DNA of 64,000 bases, taken from assembly GCA_020723385.1 (NCBI GenBank), contig DYIZ01000006.1, positions 1 through 64,000 of the forward strand. The letters run 5' to 3'. This DNA is from Candidatus Aquidulcis sp. (GTDB lineage Bacteria; Chloroflexota; Anaerolineae; Anaerolineales; UBA4823). Positions 9,771 through 17,023 of this stretch are shown here, piece after piece; positions within the stretch are counted from its first letter, which is position 1, and the number at the start of each line of letters is the position of its first letter. Made by a program: the position numbers and the translations under genes. The notes under the pieces are model-generated. The model worked only from the letters and a program-made list of their open reading frames with translations, was not told the origin of the DNA and ran no database searches.

Positions 9771-10061
9771 ATGTCCCTCTACTACGTCAAACACGAGCAC
9801 AGCGCTGAGACCTGCCCGGCCAAAGACCCGCAGATGGGCGCGATGCTGCTCACCCATATCAGCCCAATGAACGCCCGCAAGTTCGGCGTCAATATCCACG
9901 GCGATGCCGTCCTCGACGGAAAGCACACGTTTGTGCTCATCGTGGACTCCGACAACCCGGCCAATATCGAGAACTTCATGCAGCCGTTCAAAATGGCCGG
10001 CTCGGTCGAGATCATCCCCGCTTCGACCTGCGAGACGGTCGTCGAGCGCTCCGGGTGCTAA
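9771..10061 (+). CDS. 96-residue conserved-looking unknown in cysteine operon
   Basis: A strong ribosome site (AGGAG, 9759 region) precedes the ATG. The protein is soluble, alpha/beta, with no signal or membrane segment. It resembles small dimeric alpha/beta-barrel proteins of the DUF3303 type at its C-terminal half (a phenylalanine-rich helix followed by VEIIPAST), but this is a weak resemblance. Two cysteine-bearing segments (TCPAKDP and the C-terminal TCETVVERSGC) are notable in a sulfur operon. It sits between the JAMM peptidase and the sulfur carrier genes, so a role in sulfur delivery or carrier handling is possible but unproven. Confidence 0.8.
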   Translation: MSLYYVKHEHSAETCPAKDPQMGAMLLTHISPMNARKFGVNIHGDAVLDGKHTFVLIVDSDNPANIENFMQPFKMAGSVEIIPASTCETVVERSGC

Positions 10062-10063
10062 TT

Positions 10064-10142
10064 CGGTTGCAGGTTGAAAGTTGGCAGGTTGAAGGTTAGA
10101 ATATCCATCGGTCAATCTTCAACCTGCGACTTGCAACCTTCG
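10064..10142. repeat. Family D hairpin (AGGTTGAAAGTT units)
   Basis: GGTTGCAGGTTGAAAGTT-type units are followed after about 15 bases by their inverse (TTCAACCTGCGACTTGCAACC), giving an imperfect hairpin of more than 20 bp between the unknown gene and cysO. The same units recur in frame inside the heparinase-like gene at 60.8-62.9 kb. Confidence 0.75.
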
Positions 10143-10167
10143 CCATTATCCTTTGAAAGAATAGAAC

Positions 10168-10449
10168 ATGCCCGCACTCAAAATTCCCACTCCCCTCCGT
10201 ACTTATACCAACGGCCTGGCCGAAGTACTCGTACAGGGCGTCACAGTCGGCGATGCAATGCAGAGTCTGGTTGCCCAATTCCCCACAATGCGCCAATACT
10301 TGTATAATGGCGAAGGCCAGCTCCGCCCGTTTGTCAACCTGTTCGTCGGCGAGAACAACATCAAAGATTTGCAAGGACTTGAAACGCCGTTGAGCGATGG
10401 CGACAAGCTGTTGTTGATACCCAGCATTGCTGGAGGTTGTGATGCGTGA
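10168..10449 (+). CDS. cysO: CysO/ThiS/MoaD-like sulfur carrier, GGCDA tail
   Basis: 93 residues with a beta-grasp ubiquitin-like fold. It aligns by eye with mycobacterial CysO along its length (PTPLRTYTNG, FVNLFVGENN, LSDGDKLLLIPSIAGG). The Gly-Gly that must be adenylated and thiocarboxylated is at 89-90 but is followed by Cys91-Asp92-Ala93. The encoded protein is therefore a pro-carrier that should be trimmed before MoeZ can activate it; the adjacent JAMM peptidase is the obvious candidate. The product delivers sulfur to CysM. Confidence 0.88.
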   Translation: MPALKIPTPLRTYTNGLAEVLVQGVTVGDAMQSLVAQFPTMRQYLYNGEGQLRPFVNLFVGENNIKDLQGLETPLSDGDKLLLIPSIAGGCDA

Positions 10450-10552
10450 AACGTAAAGCGTCAAAGTAAAACGTAATCCGTAATCCGTAAAGAACACCTT
10501 ACGTGTTTACGTTTTACGTGTTTACGTGTTTCCGTTCCACGTTTTGCGATTT
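10450..10552. repeat. Family A hairpin (ACGTAAA/TTTACGT units)
   Basis: Units such as GTAAAACGTAATCCGTAA are followed by ACGTGTTTACGTTTTACG, pairing into an A+T-rich hairpin between cysO and moeZ. Other copies are at 12742-12811 and 48759-48828, with a similar central sequence (AAGAACACC, AAGGTGCTC, AAAGCGCC). Confidence 0.75.
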
Positions 10553-10568
10553 TGCACACGAGAAAATC

Positions 10569-11723
10569 ATGTTCCCCACTCTCTCACACGAAGAAATATT
10601 GCGTTACTCGCGCCATTTACTGATCCCCGAAGTCGGGCTGGAGGGGCAGCGCAAGCTGAAGGCCGCCTCCGTGCTGGTCATCGGCACCGGGGGGCTGGGA
10701 TCGCCCCTCTTGCTTTACCTCGCCGCCGCCGGCGTCGGCCACATCGGGGTGGTGGACTTCGATGTGGTGGATTACTCCAACCTTCAGCGGCAGATCATCC
10801 ACGGCACATCGGGGGTGAATACGCTCAAGGTCGAATCCGCCCGCCAGCGGATGCTCGATCTCAACCCCGACATCCAGGTGGATAGCTACAACGAGCCGTT
10901 CACCTCTGCCAACGCCATGCGTATAGCTGAAGGCTATGACATCATCGTGGACGGCACCGACAACTTCCCCACCCGCTACCTGTCGAATGACCTGGCTGTG
11001 CTCACCGGAAAACCCAACGTCTACGGCTCTATCTTCCGTTTCGAGGGGCAGGCCAGCGTATTCGACGCCACACGCGGCCCGTGCTATCGCTGCTTATTCC
11101 CCGAACCGCCGCCGCCCGGGCTGGTGCCATCCTGCGCCGAAGGCGGCGTGTTCGGCGTGCTGCCGGGCGTCATCGGCGCCATCCAGGCCACCGAAACGCT
11201 CAAGCTCATCCTCGGCGTCGGCGAGCCGCTCATCGGGCGGTTGATGCTGTACAACGCCCTCGACATGACTTTCGAGTATGTCAAGCTGAAGAAAAACCCG
11301 CACTGCAAAGTGTGCGGGCCGACCCCGGAGATCACCGGGCTGATTGATTACTTCGAGTTCTGCGGCGTCCCCGGATTCGACCACGATGAAGGGTCTGCCG
11401 GAGCCGGATGGGACATCTCCGCCCCCGAGCTGGCTGCCCGCCTGGGGAGCGGCATCCCCATCCGGCTGGTGGACGTACGCGAACCCCATGAGCTGGAGAT
11501 TTCCCGCATCGAAGGGGCAGAGTTGTTCCCCCTGGGGCAGTTGGCGTCGCGCCTGTCGGAGCTGGACAGCGCCCAGGAGATGGTCGTCTTTTGTAAAGCC
11601 GGCTCGCGCTCGGCGCGTGCCCTGGAGCTGCTGGTCAGCGCCGGTTTCCGCAAGGTAAAGAACTTGCGCGGCGGCATCAATTCCTGGGCGCGGGAGGTGG
11701 ACCCGAAACTGCCGGTGTATTGA
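10569..11723 (+). CDS. moeZ: MoeZ: adenylyltransferase-sulfurtransferase fusion
   Basis: 384 residues from the ATG at 10569. A frame-open stretch upstream (from 10503) is repeat family A and does not look like protein. An N-terminal ThiF/MoeB domain with the nucleotide loop GTGGLGSP and the substrate-grip segment GTDNFPTRYL adenylates the carrier's C-terminal glycine. A zinc-type pair CKVCG follows the CYRCLF segment, and a rhodanese domain (about 280-384) carries the active cysteine in FCKAGSRS near residue 341, which transfers sulfur to make the thiocarboxylate. Colinear with mycobacterial MoeZ. It could also serve MoaD-type carriers such as that at 36.7 kb. Confidence 0.92.
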   Translation: MFPTLSHEEILRYSRHLLIPEVGLEGQRKLKAASVLVIGTGGLGSPLLLYLAAAGVGHIGVVDFDVVDYSNLQRQIIHGTSGVNTLKVESARQRMLDLNPDIQVDSYNEPFTSANAMRIAEGYDIIVDGTDNFPTRYLSNDLAVLTGKPNVYGSIFRFEGQASVFDATRGPCYRCLFPEPPPPGLVPSCAEGGVFGVLPGVIGAIQATETLKLILGVGEPLIGRLMLYNALDMTFEYVKLKKNPHCKVCGPTPEITGLIDYFEFCGVPGFDHDEGSAGAGWDISAPELAARLGSGIPIRLVDVREPHELEISRIEGAELFPLGQLASRLSELDSAQEMVVFCKAGSRSARALELLVSAGFRKVKNLRGGINSWAREVDPKLPVY

Positions 11724-11736
11724 GTTGGCTGGTAAA

Positions 11737-11848
11737 ATGGTGGGTAAGTAAATAAGTAAACAGGTACACCGGTATACGAAGCTGACAGTTCTTGTTTACT
11801 TGTTTACTTGTTTACTTGTTTACTTGTCTACTTGTTTACTCACCCAGG
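11737..11848. repeat. GTTTACTTGTTTACTT repeat hairpin
   Basis: GGGTAAGTAAATAAGTAAACAGG is followed by an eight-fold TTTACTTG array that ends in ACTCACCC, so the ends pair. It fills the gap before the patatin gene and keeps an open frame, which makes the gene's upstream extension look falsely coding. Confidence 0.7.
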
Positions 11849-11856
11849 GAGGTCTT

Positions 11857-12741
11857 ATGTCCAAGAAGACGGCTCTGATTTTGAGCGGCGGCGGCGCGAA
11901 GGGCGCTTTCGAATGCGCTGCAGAGAAATATGCCCGTGAAGTGAAGGGCTACCAATGGGATATTATCGCTGGGGTGTCGGTCGGCGCGCTGAACGGCGTC
12001 ATGCTGGGGATGGAGAAATACGACCGGTTGTACGAAGTCTGGAATACCATCTCCAATGACCAGGTTTATACCGGCGGGTTCAATGTGTGGTCGGTGATCA
12101 AGATTCTCTTTGGGGCCAAGTCGTTCTATGGCAATGAGCCGCTGCGCCGCATGTTGATCCAGGAATACGAGCCAGGCAAGATCAAAGCCGATTTGCGCAT
12201 CGGCTCGGTCTCGCTCGTTTCCGGCGAGTACACCCAATTCACCCCGGATATGCCCAACTTCCTCGAGGCGGTGCTGGCTTCGACCGTCATCCCCATTATA
12301 TGGTCGCCGGTGGAAGTCTCGCCCGAATACCCCGGCATGGTGGATGGCGGGGTGCGCAACGTCAGCCCGTTGGGGGATGTGCTCGCCTCGGAGCCGGATG
12401 AGATCATCGTCATTAACTGCGATACCGAGCAATTGGCCCCCCAGCCCGATGCGACGAAGAATCTCCTCAAGATCGGCCTGCGCACGTCGGATATTCTGGT
12501 CAACGAGTTGTTCCGCGGCGACGTGAACGAGTTCATCCGCATCAACGCGTTGGTGAAAGAGGCTGCCGAGCAGGGAGTGATTTTGCACAATCCGGCCAAC
12601 GGCAAGCCCTACAAATATTACGAGTGCAAAGTTATCGAACCAGAGTCCCCGCTGGGCGACCCGCTGGATTTCTCTCAGTTATCAGTGCAACGCTCGCTCA
12701 AAGCCGGGTGGGAGCGGGCCAAGGCAGTGCTGGGAGCATGA
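11857..12741 (+). CDS. Patatin-like phospholipase
   Basis: 294 residues from the ATG at 11857, preceded by AGGGAGG. The patatin catalytic dyad is present: the oxyanion loop GGGAKGAFE near residue 11, the nucleophile serine in GVSVG near 45, and the aspartate in VDGGVRN near 168. It should be a cytoplasmic lipid acyl hydrolase; no signal peptide is seen. Upstream codons from 11800 translate the TTTACTTG repeat and are rejected. It follows moeZ and precedes the PIG-L deacetylase, each separated by a repeat cassette, so co-transcription is uncertain. Confidence 0.88.
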   Translation: MSKKTALILSGGGAKGAFECAAEKYAREVKGYQWDIIAGVSVGALNGVMLGMEKYDRLYEVWNTISNDQVYTGGFNVWSVIKILFGAKSFYGNEPLRRMLIQEYEPGKIKADLRIGSVSLVSGEYTQFTPDMPNFLEAVLASTVIPIIWSPVEVSPEYPGMVDGGVRNVSPLGDVLASEPDEIIVINCDTEQLAPQPDATKNLLKIGLRTSDILVNELFRGDVNEFIRINALVKEAAEQGVILHNPANGKPYKYYECKVIEPESPLGDPLDFSQLSVQRSLKAGWERAKAVLGA

Positions 12742-12811
12742 TGCGTAAAAAAGTAAACACGTAAAACGTAAGGTGCTCTTTACGGATTACGTTTTACGCT
12801 TTACGTTTTTC
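12742..12811. repeat. Family A hairpin, copy 2
   Basis: Starts at the patatin stop codon. AAAAAAGTAAACACGTAAA is followed after a short loop by its near-complement ending in TTTACGTTTTT. The terminal T-run could make it act as a terminator on the plus strand. Confidence 0.78.
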
Positions 12812-12820
12812 GAGGTATAT

Positions 12821-13678
12821 ATGGCTAACGATACATTCACACTCCTTTCCGTTCTTGCTCATCCCGACGATGAGTCTTTTGGCATGGGCGGCACACTGGC
12901 GCTGTACGCGCAGCGCGGCGTATCGGTTCATCTGGCGTGCGCCACACGCGGCGAGGTCGGCTCGATGGACGAGGACTGCCTGGAAGGCTTCAAGTCTATC
13001 GCCGAGCGGCGCGAATCCGAGCTGCGCTGTGCGGCCGGGGTGCTCGGTTTGAAGGGCGTTCATTTTCTCGGCTACCGCGACTCGGGGATGCCCGGCTCGG
13101 CCGATAACAGCCATCCCAACGCGCTGGCGGCGCAGCCCATCGAGACCGTGGCGGCTAAGGTCGCCCATCTCATCCGCGAACTGCGCCCGGAGGTGGTGCT
13201 GACCTTCGATCCCATCGGCGGGTACAAACATCCCGATCACATCGCCTGCCACCAGGCCACCGTGCGCGCTTTCCACCTGGCGGGCGACGCCAGCTTTTCG
13301 GATGATCTGCCCCCCTTTCAGCCGAAGAAACTCTACTTTCACGTGATTCCCAAGGGGCTGCTGAAATTCGGGGTGGCTGTCTTGCCGCTCTTCGGGCGCG
13401 ATCCTCACAAGTTTGGCCGAAATGGCGACATTGACTTGGTTGATTTGGTTCGCGACGGGAATTTTCCCATCCACGCCACGATCAATTATCGCAGCGTGTT
13501 GGACAAGAAAAACGATGCTTCAGCCTGTCACGAAAGCCAGTTGGGGGGCGGCGTGCCCCGCAATGGGCCAATAAGCTGGATAATGCGGCAGATCGGCGGC
13601 GGCACCGACCAATTCATGCGGGCTTACCCGGTTCCGAATGGGGGTAAACGCGAGCGGGATTTGTTCACCGGGGTTTGA
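12821..13678 (+). CDS. PIG-L/LmbE-family deacetylase
   Basis: 285 residues from the ATG at 12821. It carries the zinc and catalytic motif AHPDDE near residue 13 and the later HPDH (GYKHPDHIACH) near 146, typical of N-acetylglucosaminyl de-acetylases such as MshB and of bacillithiol-type BshB enzymes. A role in thiol-cofactor synthesis is attractive beside a cysteine operon, but no cognate glycosyltransferase or ligase is next to it, so the substrate is open. Frame-open upstream codons come from the family A repeat. Confidence 0.88.
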   Translation: MANDTFTLLSVLAHPDDESFGMGGTLALYAQRGVSVHLACATRGEVGSMDEDCLEGFKSIAERRESELRCAAGVLGLKGVHFLGYRDSGMPGSADNSHPNALAAQPIETVAAKVAHLIRELRPEVVLTFDPIGGYKHPDHIACHQATVRAFHLAGDASFSDDLPPFQPKKLYFHVIPKGLLKFGVAVLPLFGRDPHKFGRNGDIDLVDLVRDGNFPIHATINYRSVLDKKNDASACHESQLGGGVPRNGPISWIMRQIGGGTDQFMRAYPVPNGGKRERDLFTGV

Positions 13679-13853
13679 TTGCGCGCCAGATGTAAGGCCG
13701 GCTGTAACGCTTCGTGCTAGAATAAGATATTGATGCCTCGCTTGTAGTAGGCGCTTTAGCGCCTTGCATGAGCACGAATCAAAATCTGAATCATTCTGGC
13801 AGGGCAGGGGGATTGAAGGGGTTTGCCTGTCTGTAATAATCTAAGGAGCGTCT
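13679..13853. other. Intergenic with GGCGCTTTAGCGCC palindrome
   Basis: Holds the second copy of the GTAGTA-GCGCTTTAGCGC element (13744-13763, arms GGCGC/GCGCC) and, upstream of it, a possible -10 box, TAGAAT, near 13719. A good ribosome site (AAGGAG) lies just before the next gene. Confidence 0.6.
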
Positions 13854-15560
13854 ATGGAAACCAAAAAGTTATCTGTCTGGCTGATTGGGGTGGTTGTAGT
13901 GTTGATACTGGCCTGTCTGTGCTGTGTCGTCGTCGCAGCGGGCGGCTGGCTCTTTCGTGAGCAAATTCCGCCCCTGGCCGCGCTGCTGGCTTCGGCTACT
14001 CCCACTGTTACCAGAACTTCCACCGCCACCCCAACCCTCACGCCGACCCCCACTGCTACCGCGTCGCCCACGGCCACACCCACCAACACGGCGACACCCA
14101 CCCGCACGCCCACCATCACGCTGACGCCGACACCCACTCAGCGGCAGATTTTGGGGATAACCACCCACATCACGGCTGACGGCGTCGAGCTTCAACTGAT
14201 TGCGGTCAAACTGCAAGATGTCTATACTTCCGGCTCTGATCCAGTCTACCCTAATCCCGGCGAAACGCTGCTGGTCGTGGATGCGATGGTCTTCACTGAC
14301 AATACATTCGACATCTTCGACTGGAATAGCGCTGGCAGTTTGTGGGTCGTTGACGAAGATGGCAATACACGCTACTCAGGCACGACCTCGATTACCATCG
14401 GCAGCATCCCCGGAAACGCCACCTGGGTTTTCTCGGTGCCAAAAAGCTCGCAATCATTCACCATGCACTTCCCAGGCGGTTTCGCGATTGACCTGGAGCC
14501 GCTGCTCAGCGGTGAAATCCAGCCCGCGCCGACCGAAGCCACTGGCGGCGCAGGGCAGCCCGCCCCCACCGAAGCGATCGGCGGCCTGACGCTGCCCCCG
14601 CCCCTCGAGCCGATTACCTGCGGGTCGCGGCGCACCAATGATTTCTCTGACGCCGGTGATTTCGGCGTCTTCGACGAATCCTTCGGCAGTGCGGGCGTCG
14701 TGCTGGGCGAGTTCAGCCTGGAAATGAAAGAGGCTGATAGCTGGATTTGGTCTCTCGATGATTACGAATCATCCGACGCCGTTTATGAAGTAGATGTCCG
14801 TAGGGTCGCCGATGGAAGCGGGGCCTATGGGCTGGCTTTTGGCGCAGATTCGAACGACAATTTCTTTACCTTCGCCATTGATCCCTATGGCAATTGGGGG
14901 TTATACCGCCACACTTCCAGCGACGAATGGATTGCGTTGATTGATTTCCGGGAGTCCTTCTTGCTGGGTACCGATTATTACACCAATCATCTGCAAGTCG
15001 TTCGCAGCGGGGAAATGATTGCCGTGTACGGCAATGGGTTCCCACTGACTTCTGCGATTTACGACACTCACAACCTGGGAGATCGTGCGTCTGGGCTGAT
15101 TGCCTGGAGCAATGAAACCGCCGGGTTGGAGGCGCGCTTCGACGATTACTCAGTCTGCAATCTGGAGCAGCCAGCCTTTATGCCGGTATATCCTATGTCG
15201 GAGAGCAAGCTGCGCTGGTCGCTTGACCAACCCGCATACTTGAACTTTACCTGGGGCACGGTCACGGCAGCGCAAGCCCAATTATTCGCCGATTACGCCG
15301 ACATTACGATTTCGATTGACGGGCAAGAGTTCTACGGGCTGAAAGAGTATTGGGGAGCGGTGATGCCTTATCAGAACGGAAATGCTATCATGTGGAATTT
15401 GCCTCTACCCCCGCTCTCCAAAGGCGTTCATCGCATCGAATTCAGCCTCAGCCTGTCCGAGGGTGTCACCGACGGCTACGATGGAGACAATAATGGCAAG
15501 GAAGATATCTACGGCCCCGGCGAGGCGTTCTCAGGCTGGGTGGAATTGGATGTGAGGTGA
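13854..15560 (+). CDS. Membrane-anchored surface protein, Thr-Pro linker
   Basis: 568 residues. One N-terminal transmembrane helix (about 10-35, cysteine-rich) is followed by a Thr-Pro linker (about 45-100), then a DUF4352-like beta domain (about 101-215), a short proline linker with a duplicated QPAPTEA unit, a beta-sandwich resembling DUF1080/LamG domains (about 245-435, ending in a cysteine), and a C-terminal beta domain. It is an extracytoplasmic protein anchored by its N-terminus, probably carbohydrate-binding; no catalytic motif is evident. AAGGAG supports the start. A strong bidirectional hairpin follows. Confidence 0.8.
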   Translation: METKKLSVWLIGVVVVLILACLCCVVVAAGGWLFREQIPPLAALLASATPTVTRTSTATPTLTPTPTATASPTATPTNTATPTRTPTITLTPTPTQRQILGITTHITADGVELQLIAVKLQDVYTSGSDPVYPNPGETLLVVDAMVFTDNTFDIFDWNSAGSLWVVDEDGNTRYSGTTSITIGSIPGNATWVFSVPKSSQSFTMHFPGGFAIDLEPLLSGEIQPAPTEATGGAGQPAPTEAIGGLTLPPPLEPITCGSRRTNDFSDAGDFGVFDESFGSAGVVLGEFSLEMKEADSWIWSLDDYESSDAVYEVDVRRVADGSGAYGLAFGADSNDNFFTFAIDPYGNWGLYRHTSSDEWIALIDFRESFLLGTDYYTNHLQVVRSGEMIAVYGNGFPLTSAIYDTHNLGDRASGLIAWSNETAGLEARFDDYSVCNLEQPAFMPVYPMSESKLRWSLDQPAYLNFTWGTVTAAQAQLFADYADITISIDGQEFYGLKEYWGAVMPYQNGNAIMWNLPLPPLSKGVHRIEFSLSLSEGVTDGYDGDNNGKEDIYGPGEAFSGWVELDVR

Positions 15561-15571
15561 TGTGAAGAATA

Positions 15572-15626
15572 GCCAGATTTTGGGGTGTGTGGGCGGCTAC
15601 ACCGCCCACATACCTCAAAATCTGGC
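15572..15626. terminator. 25-bp hairpin between convergent genes
   Basis: GCCAGATTTTGGGG... at 15572-15596 pairs with 15602-15626 across a 5-base loop, with one or two mismatches. It lies between convergent genes and is likely a bidirectional terminator. Confidence 0.75.
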
Positions 15627-15691
15627 CACTTTCATGCTCACGCCGGAAGAGTCGAAAGGATAAAATTATCTGGAAACCAACGATGGGCAGC

Positions 15692-16891
15692 TTATAGCTG
15701 CCCGTCCTCTATTTTCTGAAGGATTGCCCACCCCAAGGCGTGCGCCCGCGCCAGCGATTCTGGCTGGAGGCGGCTGGCGGTATCGGTGAGGCGGTGCCAC
15801 TCGGGGAATAGCCGCTTCCCGCTCTGCCTTCCCAGGATGCACACCCCCTTCAGGCCGCGCTCCAACACGACGCCCATCTCGGTCAGCGCGCCCAGGCCAG
15901 CGATCCCCAGCGGGTGGAGCGAATCGGGGGGCGCGGCTTCCCGGAGCAGCCGTTCTACCTCGGGTGAGATGCGCTTGCGGCGCACGATCCCCTCCGCTTG
16001 CAGGTAAACCAGCTCGTCGCCGATCCCTACCATTTCGAAGTCCACAAACAGCGCCTCACGCAGCGTTTCGCCGTACTCATCGAGCAGCGCCGACATCCCC
16101 TCTGCGCCGGTCTCCTCGCATCCCGTGAAAGCCAGCCAGACTTCGGTGTGCTGGAGCGGCTCTTCACGCAGGCGCTCGGCCAGGGCCAATAACGTTCCCA
16201 CCGCCGAAGCATTGTCGTTCGCTCCGGGGGAATACGGCCCCAGGTCGGCGGTGACGCCCGTGAACCAGGCGATAAAATGCAGCGCGGCGAAGGGCAGCGC
16301 CGCCCAGGCCAGCGCTGGCAGGTGCGCCAGCCCGGCCAGCGCATATAAAGCAGGAGACAGGATGATGCCCGCCATCACCGCCGGGGTCGAAAGCAAATAG
16401 AAGACTGTCAGCGCGTCGGTAGCATACCACCATGCGGCGCGATGGCTGTCGAGATGGCCGACGAAGACGATGCGGCGGCGAGTCTCGGCCGCGGGGGGCA
16501 GCACCGCCAGTACGTTTTGACTCGGCCCGTGGGGGAGGGCCTCCTGAAAGGGGAAACGGCGATAGGTGTATTTGCGCCACAGGAGATACCCGCCAAAGCC
16601 GAACGCCAGCGTGGACAGTATGATCTCAACCCACACGCCGAATGGGGCGCGCAAGAGCCAATACGCGGCGTGGCCGAGCAGAACGAACCCGAAGGCCAGC
16701 GCGAGGAACAGATAATCGGAACGCTGACCGTCGAACGGCTGGGTGCGAACATCGGTCACACCGAGTCTGGCAAGCTGCTGGCGAACGGTTTCGGCGGCCT
16801 CGGTCTCGGCGCGGGTGGCCGAGCCGCGCCCGGTTTTGGTTATAGTTTGAGCATAGGAGAGGGCGCGTTCGCCCCAGGGAATGGATGTCAT
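15692..16891 (-). CDS. M28-family metallopeptidase, membrane
   Basis: 399 residues from the ATG at 16891; a longer frame to 16957 is rejected because a -10 box ends seven bases before this ATG. An M28 aminopeptidase fold has zinc ligands in GHLDSH, GANDNASA (Asp), CEETGAEG (Glu-Glu), DFE and WHRLTDT (His). Two blocks of membrane helices interrupt it: about residues 62-115 and an insertion of about 165-215 between the first and second zinc motifs. This makes it an integral membrane peptidase whose catalytic domain is split by transmembrane segments. Specificity is unknown. Divergent from the SNF2 gene. Confidence 0.85.
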   Translation of the reverse strand: MTSIPWGERALSYAQTITKTGRGSATRAETEAAETVRQQLARLGVTDVRTQPFDGQRSDYLFLALAFGFVLLGHAAYWLLRAPFGVWVEIILSTLAFGFGGYLLWRKYTYRRFPFQEALPHGPSQNVLAVLPPAAETRRRIVFVGHLDSHRAAWWYATDALTVFYLLSTPAVMAGIILSPALYALAGLAHLPALAWAALPFAALHFIAWFTGVTADLGPYSPGANDNASAVGTLLALAERLREEPLQHTEVWLAFTGCEETGAEGMSALLDEYGETLREALFVDFEMVGIGDELVYLQAEGIVRRKRISPEVERLLREAAPPDSLHPLGIAGLGALTEMGVVLERGLKGVCILGRQSGKRLFPEWHRLTDTASRLQPESLARAHALGWAILQKIEDGQL

Positions 16892-16898
16892 GGCTCGG

Positions 16899-16904
16899 AT
16901 TCTA
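16899..16904 (-). promoter_or_regulatory. -10 box of a leaderless transcript (M28 gene)
   Basis: TAGAAT on the minus strand ends seven bases before the M28 start codon, so transcription should begin at or next to the ATG. No Shine-Dalgarno sequence is present. Confidence 0.6.
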
Positions 16905-16968
16905 GCATGAGTCCGGCGATTCAGCATTTCTCCCGCATACCACTTTCGATGCGGCAAAGCGCCAATAG

Positions 16969-16974
16969 TATAAT
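16969..16974 (+). promoter_or_regulatory. -10 box of the SNF2-addB-addA operon
   Basis: TATAAT 49 bases before the SNF2 start, facing away from the M28 promoter. The -35 region is poor. GGAGG lies at 17014-17018. Confidence 0.5.
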
Positions 16975-17023
16975 TGTATGTGTAGCTTGTTTGTCGTTAG
17001 AAAATATCCAATTGGAGGCTCTC

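Noticed and set aside
10503-10568. Upstream extension of moeZ
   Set aside because: These codons translate the family A repeat; homology to MoeZ begins at the ATG at 10569.
11800-11856. Apparent N-terminal signal peptide of the patatin
   Set aside because: The leucine/threonine stretch is the translation of the TTTACTTG repeat; a good ribosome site precedes the ATG at 11857.
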